From NCBI GenBank assembly GCA_903831545.1, contig CAIKYI010000524.1, positions 1 through 31,685 on the forward strand: DNA of 31,685 nt, in the 5' to 3' direction. The notes under the pieces are model-generated. The model had not been told where the DNA came from and ran no database searches. It saw only the letters and a program-made list of their open reading frames with translations. The translations under genes and the position numbers were made by a program. Source of the DNA: an uncultured Methylobacter sp. (GTDB lineage: Bacteria > Pseudomonadota > Gammaproteobacteria > Methylococcales > Methylomonadaceae). This document shows, piece after piece, positions 20,874 to 29,392 of the stretch (positions are counted from its first letter, which is position 1; each line of letters starts with the position of its first letter).

Positions 20874-22430
20874 ATGGCTTCAAAGCTTGGAAAAATCATT
20901 GCAGATTTTAGAACATCATTAGCAGTTAAAATCGCAGTAGGTGGTGAAACTGGTACTTTACAGAGTGCAACAGACGATGACAGCGTAGCACTGCCAACTG
21001 GTCATTACTTTTTAACATTAGACGGTGACAATTCACAAAAAGAACACATTGCCTGTACCTTAATTGGGACGGCTTTAACTGCTATTAAATCAGTATCAAG
21101 GCAGGGCGTGCAGACTACTGGCTGTGTCCGAGAGCATAGAATTGGAGCTACAGTAACAATCACTGATTTCGCTCACATAAAATACATCAACGACCTTTTA
21201 GATGGCACCACAGACTTGGATGGTTCAAATCCTCTTGCTTATGATACCCAACCAACTATTACAGACGATAAACAACTGGCAACTAAAAAATATGCCGATG
21301 ATATAGCCATTGCTGGTGGAGCAGACGCTTCTACTTCTACTAAAGGCATTACTAAGCTATCTACTGCTCCAGCTTCAGCAACCGAGCCAATAGCAGTAGG
21401 AGATAATGACACTAGACTGCCAACACAAGACGAGAATAATGCTTTGGCTGGCACTTCTGGAACTCCAAGCACTTCTAATAAATACGTTACTAATGACGAC
21501 ACTTCAGCCACATCTTCGAATAACAAGGTAATCAGATACGGTGCAGCTGGTCTTATCAAGTCATCAACGACTGCAGCAAGTGTAGCAGGTGATGTGGTGG
21601 CACTTGATGCTGGAAACAAATTGCCAGCAGTTGATGGTAGTCAGCTAACAGGAATCATAAGGAATTTTTATCAAACAGTCGTTTATAATAACACATCTAC
21701 TGATGCCAGCGGACTTGCCACAACATTAAAAACAGCATCCAGTCAAGATGGACAGTATATGGTAGCTACAGCGTTACCAGGAAGCGTGTATATTTATTTG
21801 TTGAAAAAGGACAGCAGTGGTGCATACTATATCATAGCCACAGTAAGTGAAAACATAACTGGTGGTGAGGGTGTTTCATATTTATGCCCAGTGATTGTTG
21901 GTAATTATATTTATATTATATCGAAAAGAACGCTGGCTGGTCAGATAGTCGATAGATATGACCTAGCCACACTTGGAAATAAAACATCCACAACTATAGC
22001 AGGCGGCTCGTTTCATACAGCAACACCACTCACTGCGGTGTCGGAGGGTAGCAATATTTATATTAATGTTTCTAGCAATGTACTAGATAAGTACACATTG
22101 GCTGCCAACACTATTACATATTCGTCATCTATTACATTTACAAGTCTTGGTTCTGACGGAGGACTTGTGTCAGATGGTAGTTATTTCTATTCTTGCGAGA
22201 ACACAGCTGCACCAACACTACAAACATTGAGAAAATATAACTTTACTGGTGGTTCCGCAGTTTCTACAAAAAGTATTAGTATAGATAATAGCGGACAACA
22301 GTATGAGGGGACCAATAGACTTGTCAGTCTTTCTTCAACAGAGCTTGGTATAGTTAAGGCATCTAGCCGACAATACTCCACAACTGTAACTGGTAATTAT
22401 TTTACCATTAAGCCTTTGGCAACATTCTAA
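20874..22430 (+). CDS. Tail fibre-like protein
   Basis: A 518-aa protein. The N-terminal 110 residues match a common tail attachment domain (LPTGHYFLTLDGDNSQKEHIACT...AIKSVSRQG...REHRIGATVTITDFAHIKYINDLL). Then comes a Thr/Ser/Ala-rich fibre shaft with STSTKGITKLS and LPAVDGSQLTGI, and from about 265 a strand-rich C-terminal half (GSVYIYLLKKDSSGAYYIIATVSEN...NYIYIISKRTLAGQIVDRYDLA) that could be a propeller. Likely a short fibre or needle-associated protein; receptor binding is inferred. Confidence 0.7.
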   Translation: MASKLGKIIADFRTSLAVKIAVGGETGTLQSATDDDSVALPTGHYFLTLDGDNSQKEHIACTLIGTALTAIKSVSRQGVQTTGCVREHRIGATVTITDFAHIKYINDLLDGTTDLDGSNPLAYDTQPTITDDKQLATKKYADDIAIAGGADASTSTKGITKLSTAPASATEPIAVGDNDTRLPTQDENNALAGTSGTPSTSNKYVTNDDTSATSSNNKVIRYGAAGLIKSSTTAASVAGDVVALDAGNKLPAVDGSQLTGIIRNFYQTVVYNNTSTDASGLATTLKTASSQDGQYMVATALPGSVYIYLLKKDSSGAYYIIATVSENITGGEGVSYLCPVIVGNYIYIISKRTLAGQIVDRYDLATLGNKTSTTIAGGSFHTATPLTAVSEGSNIYINVSSNVLDKYTLAANTITYSSSITFTSLGSDGGLVSDGSYFYSCENTAAPTLQTLRKYNFTGGSAVSTKSISIDNSGQQYEGTNRLVSLSSTELGIVKASSRQYSTTVTGNYFTIKPLATF

Positions 22431-22456
22431 TATGATAAAAATATAATAATAAAAAT

Positions 22457-23875
22457 ATGGCTTTAACAGCAGAGCAAATTGCTCAACTAGACCAAGCATA
22501 CGCAAGAAATAAAAGCGGACAAGCAACAGACACAAATGCTGGTGATGTTGCTAATATTGCTTATGCTGAAAAAAACCTAGGATATAAATATGACCCTACA
22601 AGAAATCAATCAGTCACTGGTGCAGCAGGTGGACAGTCTAGTGTGCAACAAACACAGCCAATGATACCAGCAGACCCTACAACTGGTGATGTTTATAAAG
22701 GTCTTATTCCAGCACTAACACCAGAAGAACAGGCGGCTTATAACAGACAGCAAACCATATTAAACGAAGACACTGCCCCTGTAGATGAAGAGGCTATTAG
22801 AAAGAAAAAGCTAGACGAAATGCAGACCGAAATTGATGCTCTTAACAAGGTTTACGCCATGAAGCGACATGAGGCAGAAAGAGCAGGGTTGGGTAGATTG
22901 GGTAGTGCTGGTGCCATTCAGGCTCGTAGAGGGCTATTAGGTAGTGATTTTGGTGCTTCACAGACAGCTGCACAAGAAAGTGCCAACCAAGATGTATATA
23001 GTGCTATTGATGCAGAAAAGAATGCTAAAATTTCTAATATAATGGCAGCCGCACGTGGTGCTGCTCAATCTGAAATTGCTAGTAAGGTTGAAGCTCGCAG
23101 AAAAGGTGCAGACTCTTATGTTGCCTTTTTAAAAGATGCCGCTACTCGAAAAACTCAAAGAGCAACGGATGCTATTAAAAACATATTAGCTCAGAATTTA
23201 CAGCCTAAAGACAGCGACCTTGAAACTATTGCTAAGGAGATTGGCATTAGTGTTGGGGAGTTGAAGAGCCAGTACATGGCTAATAAAGCAGAAAATGACA
23301 AGTTAGTGGCAGATAAAATTGCAAAAAAAGAGGTTGCTACTGCTAAAAAGGCTGCAGACGAGCTAAAAGCTAAGCAAGAAGCCACTAAACTATCAGGCAA
23401 GCCAACCGATAAAGACTTGTTGGATAAGGGCTATACATACATCCAAACTCCAGCTGAAAGAGACAGATTGAAAGGTTTAGGCTATGAAAAATATACACAA
23501 GACGGTAAAACCTACATGAAACCCGGAAAAAATGTGGTTAAGACTGTTAAGGTTGGAAGCGGTAAGACCAGTCAAACATATCAGATTACTTATGACCAAT
23601 ATGGACAAGAGTTGAAGCGTGAAAAGATTGGCGGAGGTGCAATCCCTACAAGTGGAGGCACTAAAACTTCTACAAAAAGCACAACTACCAAGGTTACAAC
23701 CGTTAAACAGACACCAGAAGAAAAGGCTTTTGAGAAAGACCTCTCTAATGCTAGAAAGAATTTAGCACAGGGAAAGCCTTGGGGAGCTGAATGGAATTAT
23801 CTTAAAAATCAGTATGGAGTACCAACAGATAAGTTAGATGCTATTTTAAACAAGGACCAATACTATAACAACTAA
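22457..23875 (+). CDS. Internal virion (ejection) protein, Ala/Lys-rich
   Basis: A 472-aa protein. A polar N-terminus leads to a long Ala-rich helical region (residues about 105-320) with GLGRLGSAGAIQARRGLLGSDFGASQTAAQESANQDVY and a Lys/Ala coiled coil (VADKIAKKEVATAKKAADELKAKQEATK), then a Thr/Lys-rich part. It is the first of three consecutive large proteins lying where P22-like genomes carry ejected proteins. Function from position and composition only. Confidence 0.6.
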   Translation: MALTAEQIAQLDQAYARNKSGQATDTNAGDVANIAYAEKNLGYKYDPTRNQSVTGAAGGQSSVQQTQPMIPADPTTGDVYKGLIPALTPEEQAAYNRQQTILNEDTAPVDEEAIRKKKLDEMQTEIDALNKVYAMKRHEAERAGLGRLGSAGAIQARRGLLGSDFGASQTAAQESANQDVYSAIDAEKNAKISNIMAAARGAAQSEIASKVEARRKGADSYVAFLKDAATRKTQRATDAIKNILAQNLQPKDSDLETIAKEIGISVGELKSQYMANKAENDKLVADKIAKKEVATAKKAADELKAKQEATKLSGKPTDKDLLDKGYTYIQTPAERDRLKGLGYEKYTQDGKTYMKPGKNVVKTVKVGSGKTSQTYQITYDQYGQELKREKIGGGAIPTSGGTKTSTKSTTTKVTTVKQTPEEKAFEKDLSNARKNLAQGKPWGAEWNYLKNQYGVPTDKLDAILNKDQYYNN

Positions 23876-23876
23876 A

Positions 23877-26180
23877 ATGAGCAGTATTAACTTTGACAAG
23901 TATATTACTTCAAAGCCAATAGCTACACCTAAAACAGCCTTAAATTTTGACAAGTACATAGTAAATAAGCCAGTAGTAGGTGCTAAACCAGTAATACCAC
24001 AGGGCAAGATAGTGGAAAAGACTTTAAAAGGTGGTGGGACTTTTAAGCTAAAAGTTGGTGACCCGAATGCTTTAATTAAAACAGAGCGTTCTACTTATGG
24101 TGGGGTGCCAACCAAGAAAGGCTTTGAGCGTGCTGATGTGGTTCCTGTTTCTTTAGGTGGAGTCAACTCATCGCCTGCTAATATTCAATATGAGAAATAT
24201 CCTGTAACTGAAAAAGTTAGGGAGTTTTTGAATGAGTCAATTTTAGGCAGACAATATGTGCCAAAAACAAGCACTGATAAATTTATTTTAAACGAACTAT
24301 TACCAAAGTATAAAAGTGGTCAAATATCTCTGCGTGAGGCACAGGCAAAAGCAGTTTCATACTTATCCGACGAACAGCAAGGACTTAAAAAAACAGTAGC
24401 AGGAAACCTATTAGCAGGACTTAAAGAAGCTCCTAGCCAAATATTCTCATCAATTAAAAAGAAGTTAGAGCCTGAAAAGACATTTACCTTTGATGTTGGT
24501 GCTGGATTAAGTCCAGAACAGGCTAAAATGGCACAAGCAGAGGCTAGAAAAGAGCCTGTTGTGCCTATTAAAAAGCCAATACTTGAGCAATACGGAGAAG
24601 ATGTTAAACAGGCGGCTAAAGATGAGGCTTTTTTAAGGTCCAAGAAGCTTGGCTTAGTTAAATCAACACCAGCGACAAACCTGCGTGAAGCTAAAATCAA
24701 GGAAGCACGAGTTCAAAAAACAGCCGAGGCGGTTACAGCTCCGGTTAGGTGGACTGCTGGCTCCTTGGCGAGCGTAGCTACATCTGGTGCTTTAGAATAT
24801 GCAGGAGTAGATAAAACCTATAAGCCAAAGACTGATGCAGAAAAACTGTTAATTGGAGAAAACGAAATAAAAAGACTTTCAAAGTCAGATGATTTATATG
24901 GACAGATTGCTAAAACAAGCGTGCCTCTTGCCATCATTGCAGGTGCATTTTTAGAAAATCCTTTTATTGCTGGTACTGGCATTGGACCTGCCATTAAGGC
25001 AGGTGTAAAGAAAGCTGTGGTTAAACAAGGATTAAAAGTTGTAGAAAAGAAAATTGCTAAAGAAGAATTGGTCACCCTAGCAGAAAAAGCTCTAGACGAC
25101 ATGGCTCAGACTGGAAAAATGACACCTGAACAAGTTGGACAGGCGGTGGCAGAGGTTGAGAAATTTAAGGGTGCTATCGCTAAATCAGAGGCACCAAAAA
25201 TTGAGCCTAAGGTTGAGGTTCAACCTAAAGCCGATGAAATACTGCCAGAGCCTGTTAAAATCGCACCAGTGGGCAAAATTGAGCCAATTACGCCAACTGT
25301 AAAGACAATGAAGACAGCAGACTTAGTATCTATTAAAAGGGATGGCGGATTTAGAACACCAGAAGAAGCTTTAAATTTAGAAAAAAGTATTGCGGATGAG
25401 GGAATTAAAGAGCCGATTGTGTTGGTAAAAAAACCAGACAATACTTTTGTTTTAGATAATGGCAATAAAAGAATAGGCGTAGCTGAAAAACAAGGCATAA
25501 AAGATGTGCCAGTTGCAATTTATCAACAGTCTAAAAATGGAGAATCAATCAAACTAGATGGAGATGATTACGATAAGGCTGTGGAAGATTATAAAAAGCA
25601 ATATGCCAAGAAACCAGAGCCAATCAAATCAGACTTTGACGAAGTAAAGAAAAGTAGAGTTTGGGAAAGAATTAAAGCTGAAAACCCCGGACTATTGGAC
25701 GGTGAGGTTAGTTATCAAAAAAGCTCAATTAAGGGTGAAATTGATAAGGCTGTTGAAGATATAGAAAAAGATGCAGTCACTTCATACCGCAAGGCTATGG
25801 GATTTGAGCCAGCACCACAAGTTGAGCAAGTGGCTAAGAATATTGTATTAGCAGAAAAAGCACTTGAGTCTGGAGACAATGAAGCTTATGCCAAGCTGAT
25901 TAAACAAAGAACTCTGGCACAAACTGAAAGAGGTAAGGCAATCGTACAGGAAAAGGCAAGTGTTACTAATAACACCACTGACCGTTATGTGAAGCAGGTT
26001 ATTCGTGATAGGCTTGATAATATAAGTAAGAGAGTGATAGCTGATTTTAAAAGTAATAAATTTGACTCAGCTCAAAAAGTAATTAAAAAGGAAGTTGAAA
26101 AGATAAAAAAGGTTATCTCATCTAAAAGACTGAGTATCCAAGAAGCTCAAGACTTCATCGATAAACTAGCTTGCAAATAA
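23877..26180 (+). CDS. Large internal (polyvalent-type) protein with HNH-like and ParB-like domains
   Basis: A 767-aa protein. The N-terminus repeats INFDKYI / LNFDKYI (residues 4-10 and 22-28). Residues 85-104 read RADVVPVSLGGVNSSPANIQ, the HNH layout D-H-x-x-P-x-S-L-G-G...N, but with Asp where the catalytic His normally stands, so probably not a nuclease. Residues about 479-560 are ParB-like (LEKSIADEGIKEPIVLV...VLDNGNKRIGVAEKQGIKDVPVAIY). Long helical linkers fill the rest. Such mosaics are typical of polyvalent proteins injected with phage DNA. It ends 1 nt before the next gene. Confidence 0.65.
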   Translation: MSSINFDKYITSKPIATPKTALNFDKYIVNKPVVGAKPVIPQGKIVEKTLKGGGTFKLKVGDPNALIKTERSTYGGVPTKKGFERADVVPVSLGGVNSSPANIQYEKYPVTEKVREFLNESILGRQYVPKTSTDKFILNELLPKYKSGQISLREAQAKAVSYLSDEQQGLKKTVAGNLLAGLKEAPSQIFSSIKKKLEPEKTFTFDVGAGLSPEQAKMAQAEARKEPVVPIKKPILEQYGEDVKQAAKDEAFLRSKKLGLVKSTPATNLREAKIKEARVQKTAEAVTAPVRWTAGSLASVATSGALEYAGVDKTYKPKTDAEKLLIGENEIKRLSKSDDLYGQIAKTSVPLAIIAGAFLENPFIAGTGIGPAIKAGVKKAVVKQGLKVVEKKIAKEELVTLAEKALDDMAQTGKMTPEQVGQAVAEVEKFKGAIAKSEAPKIEPKVEVQPKADEILPEPVKIAPVGKIEPITPTVKTMKTADLVSIKRDGGFRTPEEALNLEKSIADEGIKEPIVLVKKPDNTFVLDNGNKRIGVAEKQGIKDVPVAIYQQSKNGESIKLDGDDYDKAVEDYKKQYAKKPEPIKSDFDEVKKSRVWERIKAENPGLLDGEVSYQKSSIKGEIDKAVEDIEKDAVTSYRKAMGFEPAPQVEQVAKNIVLAEKALESGDNEAYAKLIKQRTLAQTERGKAIVQEKASVTNNTTDRYVKQVIRDRLDNISKRVIADFKSNKFDSAQKVIKKEVEKIKKVISSKRLSIQEAQDFIDKLACK

Positions 26181-26181
26181 T

Positions 26182-28401
26182 ATGGCTACATTCTGCATAC
26201 CAAAACATTTAGTTGCTACATTAAAAGACTCTGTCATTAAAGGAAACGTGAATATTGCTGAAATATACGAAATGACATCGGTTCAAAGGCGAGAGTATTT
26301 TGGCAAGTTTACTAACAAGGAACTCGGTAAGTTTATCAATACTGAATTTGAAAAGGCGATGGTGTCAAAAAAGGCGAGTGCCTTAGCTGACTGGGCTAAG
26401 TCTGTATATGACCCTAAAACTAAAAAGGACTCTTACAATGGATTAATAAACAAGATTAAAGAGCTTGATGAACTCGGAGTATTAACACCAACCTCAGAAG
26501 ATAAGTTTTTACAAGACTTGGCTGAAAACAAGCTTGGTATTAAGGTGTCACCTAAGGAAGTAGAGGAAATCCATAAGCGAGCTACTGTATTACAGGAACT
26601 AGAGAAAGAGATTAACTTGGGCAATCCTGACAAGTTTAAGGACAACCTTAAATTTTTAGAAGCAAAGGCTGACATGGATAAATACATTGAGGGAATTAAT
26701 CCATCATCAAGGCTTAAGGTTGCTACCGGATTGATTGGTCGTGGCAGTATGCTTTTTAATATTAAAAGTGCTGCTCTTAATATCGAGTCAAACATTGTAG
26801 CAGGTTTAGCAGAGGCTTTATCTAGGAGAATAGCCAACGGCTCAATTAAGACAACGGATAGAGAATTGGCAAAGAAGTTTGTCCAACAAAATATAGAGAT
26901 TTATAAAAAAACAGGCTTTGACTTTTCAAGAATGTATAATGCTGACTCTTTGGAACGTGGAGCTAAGGCAGTTGATGATATTATCACTGCAGAGGGACCA
27001 GGAGCTACTAGGAAATATGGTCGATTTGTTAAAGATATAGTTTTTGATAAATTAATGGGAAGACCTGATGTAGAGTTTGCTTCAAGACATTTTGCTGATA
27101 GTCTCAACCTAAATTCTTTAAAGATGGCTAATGGCGACAAAGCCAAAGCTACGGAGATGATGAAAGATGCCATGAAGTTGGCACCAGAAACAACCGAGGG
27201 TGCTTTATTAAGAGAGCAGTCAGTTTTTGACTCTGAAATGGCTACATGGACAAACAAAAGTTGGTCATCACAGACTGCTCTTAAATTGCGTGATGCTTTA
27301 AATCAAATCTTCCCGGATGCTAGACTTGGCGACCTTTCAATGCCTTTTGTAAAAACACCTGCCAATGTAATATCAACAGGATTAGATTATGCAGGCGGTG
27401 GAGCTGTTAAAGGTATTTACCAAATGGCAAAGATGTTTAAAAACAAAGACTTCACTAAAAGCGAAATGTCATCGGTTATTAGAAATCTGTCAAGAGCTGG
27501 TTTAGGACTTACCGGAGCTTTGCTTTTTACATCACAACTAACGGAAGATGATTTTGTCGGAGCCTACGACCCTGCACGAGCACAAATCGAGGAATTAAGA
27601 GGCAGTAGCAACAACTCAATAAGGCTTTTCAATAAATGGTACAGCACAGATTATCTTGGTCCATTTGCTGTTCCGGTATCAAGCATTATGTATGCTAGAA
27701 AATACGGTCAAGGAGGTTTAAACTCAGCCATGCAATACACCAAGGGAACTTTGTCACAGTTTGGTCAAATTCCGGGCATTGAACAGATAGCCGATATTTA
27801 TAAAAGTGCTACAAAAAAAGGAAAGGCTGAGGGAACTGGTGAGGTTGGTGCCGGAATGTCCGCTGATTTTACTAATTTTGCATTATCCAGAATTGTGCCT
27901 AGTTTTGTGACTGACATTGCCAATGTTCTTGATACTTCCAAGCGTGAAACTCCAAGGGGTGTTGTTGACAGTGTAAAATCTAAATTGCCCGGACTAAAAA
28001 ACACTTTAAAAGAGAAAAAAGACGTGTTCGGTAGACCAATTAAAGCTGAAAACCCCGTCATTACCCTATTGGCTGGCTCAAGAATTAAAACATCAAGAGA
28101 AGATGATACTATTAAGGAAATTAACATGATGATTAACACCAGTGGAAAAAGTATTAATTTCACTGACTGGACTAAATCTACTGGTAAGCAACTGGGAGCT
28201 TTTAAGCTTAAAGTTGGTGACGAAAAGTTTAACCAAGCTAAACAGGAATATGGAGAACTTCTTAAACAAAAACTTGACGACATTGTAAATAGTGATAAAT
28301 ATAGAAATGCCGATGAATTAGATAAAATTTCTATGCTTAATAATGCTGATTTAGGGGCTATTAAGAAAATAACCCAACAATACGGGTTTAAATATAAATA
28401 A
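26182..28401 (+). CDS. Large internal virion protein with amphipathic core
   Basis: A 739-aa, mainly helical protein. A region around 386-455 (LSMPFVKTPANVISTGLDYAGGGAVKGIYQMAKMF, then SRAGLGLTGALLFTSQL) is hydrophobic and resembles the C-terminal domain of large polyvalent-protein-associated or transglycosylase-type internal proteins that insert into membranes. GPFAVPVSSIMYARKYGQGG and a KDVFGRPIKAENP turn fit the same type. With its two upstream neighbours it likely forms the ejected set that carries DNA across the envelope. No catalytic motif seen. Confidence 0.55.
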   Translation: MATFCIPKHLVATLKDSVIKGNVNIAEIYEMTSVQRREYFGKFTNKELGKFINTEFEKAMVSKKASALADWAKSVYDPKTKKDSYNGLINKIKELDELGVLTPTSEDKFLQDLAENKLGIKVSPKEVEEIHKRATVLQELEKEINLGNPDKFKDNLKFLEAKADMDKYIEGINPSSRLKVATGLIGRGSMLFNIKSAALNIESNIVAGLAEALSRRIANGSIKTTDRELAKKFVQQNIEIYKKTGFDFSRMYNADSLERGAKAVDDIITAEGPGATRKYGRFVKDIVFDKLMGRPDVEFASRHFADSLNLNSLKMANGDKAKATEMMKDAMKLAPETTEGALLREQSVFDSEMATWTNKSWSSQTALKLRDALNQIFPDARLGDLSMPFVKTPANVISTGLDYAGGGAVKGIYQMAKMFKNKDFTKSEMSSVIRNLSRAGLGLTGALLFTSQLTEDDFVGAYDPARAQIEELRGSSNNSIRLFNKWYSTDYLGPFAVPVSSIMYARKYGQGGLNSAMQYTKGTLSQFGQIPGIEQIADIYKSATKKGKAEGTGEVGAGMSADFTNFALSRIVPSFVTDIANVLDTSKRETPRGVVDSVKSKLPGLKNTLKEKKDVFGRPIKAENPVITLLAGSRIKTSREDDTIKEINMMINTSGKSINFTDWTKSTGKQLGAFKLKVGDEKFNQAKQEYGELLKQKLDDIVNSDKYRNADELDKISMLNNADLGAIKKITQQYGFKYK

Positions 28402-28467
28402 ATTATTTACGTTTTTATCATTTTGGCTATTATCTATTGGGATATTAGAGTTCAGGGTAAAATTTAT

Positions 28468-28496
28468 TAGACCACTTCTTAAATTTGTTGTATAAT
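28468..28496 (+). promoter_or_regulatory. Promoter of the fibre genes
   Basis: TAGACC (28468-28473), 17-bp spacer, TATAAT (28491-28496) preceded by GTTG, in the 101-nt gap after the internal proteins. It overlaps the in-frame upstream start at 28485, so the fibre gene is taken to begin at ATG 28503. Confidence 0.75.
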
Positions 28497-28502
28497 AAAA
28501 GA

Positions 28503-29387
28503 ATGGAAAACAATGAACAATTCGAAGAGTTCCAAGACTTAAGACTTTCACAAGCTCACGAACATCACCAAGATGTAACTGGCTTGCTTGATGTCCTAAT
28601 AGAAAGAACATCCAATGAAGAAATGGAGAACTCTCTTGACGTTATTATTGAGCAAAATGATACTTTAGTAAAAACTATTAAGGACCAGAGTATCGTAGAC
28701 CCTCTTGAAAAGATTACCAAAGCTATTGAAAAAATAGCAGACAGAAACAATTTTATTGATGTCGAGGTTATTAAACTAAAGGGTGAAAAAGGTGATGACG
28801 GTTACACTCCAGTTAAGGGTAAGGATTATGATGATGGCAAAGATGGTTATACCCCAGTGAAGGGCAAGGACTATTTTGATGGTAAGGATGGCAAGGACGC
28901 AGATGAAAAACTGATTATAAGTGAAGTTTTAAGCCAAATACCAACACCAAAAGACGGAAAAGATGGAAAAGAAGTGGATAAAAGCTTTATTATATCAGAA
29001 GTTTTAAGCCAAATACCTAAAACAAAAAACGGTATCAAGGGAAAAGATGGCAAGGATGGCTCACCAGACAGTCCAACTGATATAGTTAAAAAATTAGAGT
29101 CTCTTGAACGTGAAGAAAGGCTTGATGCTAAGGCTATTAAAAACCTTGACAATCATATATCCAACAGGCTGTTCCCTTTCTCTAACAAGTCTTTTGTCAA
29201 TTTAACCGATACACCAGAAACTTACGCAGGTCAAGCTGGCAAGGTTGTCAAAGTAAAGGCTAACGAAGATGGTCTTGAGTTTGGTGTTGGCGGTGGAAGT
29301 GGCTCGGTGTTATTGGCTGACAAGTATAACGCTTCAACCGTATCAGGGATATTAATTTGTTCAAAATATAACGTACTAGCTAACTAA
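28503..29387 (+). CDS. Tail fibre protein with collagen-like repeats
   Basis: A 294-aa protein. An acidic coiled-coil N-terminus (about 1-85) is followed by Gly-Lys-Asp collagen-like stretches (residues 93-190: GEKGDDGYTPVKGKDY, DGKDGKDA, GIKGKDGKDGSPD) and a C-terminal unit FVNLTDTPETYAGQAGKVVKVKA...LEFG from residue 231. The last motif recurs in the next gene. Collagen-like segments trimerise and form flexible fibre shafts in phages. It probably links to the larger receptor-binding fibre downstream (gap 5 nt). Confidence 0.75.
   Translation: MENNEQFEEFQDLRLSQAHEHHQDVTGLLDVLIERTSNEEMENSLDVIIEQNDTLVKTIKDQSIVDPLEKITKAIEKIADRNNFIDVEVIKLKGEKGDDGYTPVKGKDYDDGKDGYTPVKGKDYFDGKDGKDADEKLIISEVLSQIPTPKDGKDGKEVDKSFIISEVLSQIPKTKNGIKGKDGKDGSPDSPTDIVKKLESLEREERLDAKAIKNLDNHISNRLFPFSNKSFVNLTDTPETYAGQAGKVVKVKANEDGLEFGVGGGSGSVLLADKYNASTVSGILICSKYNVLAN
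28800..29017 (+). repeat. Tandem repeats in the collagen-like fibre gene
   Basis: Two families lie in the coding sequence. GYTPVKGKDY is encoded at 28800 and again 45 nt later (15 codons) with synonymous changes. A 20-base identical unit, GAAGTTTTAAGCCAAATACC, occurs at 28923-28942 and 28998-29017 (period 75, 25 codons, peptide ISEVLSQIP). Both keep the frame, so copy number could change without breaking the protein. Confidence 0.8.
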
Positions 29388-29392
29388 AAAAT

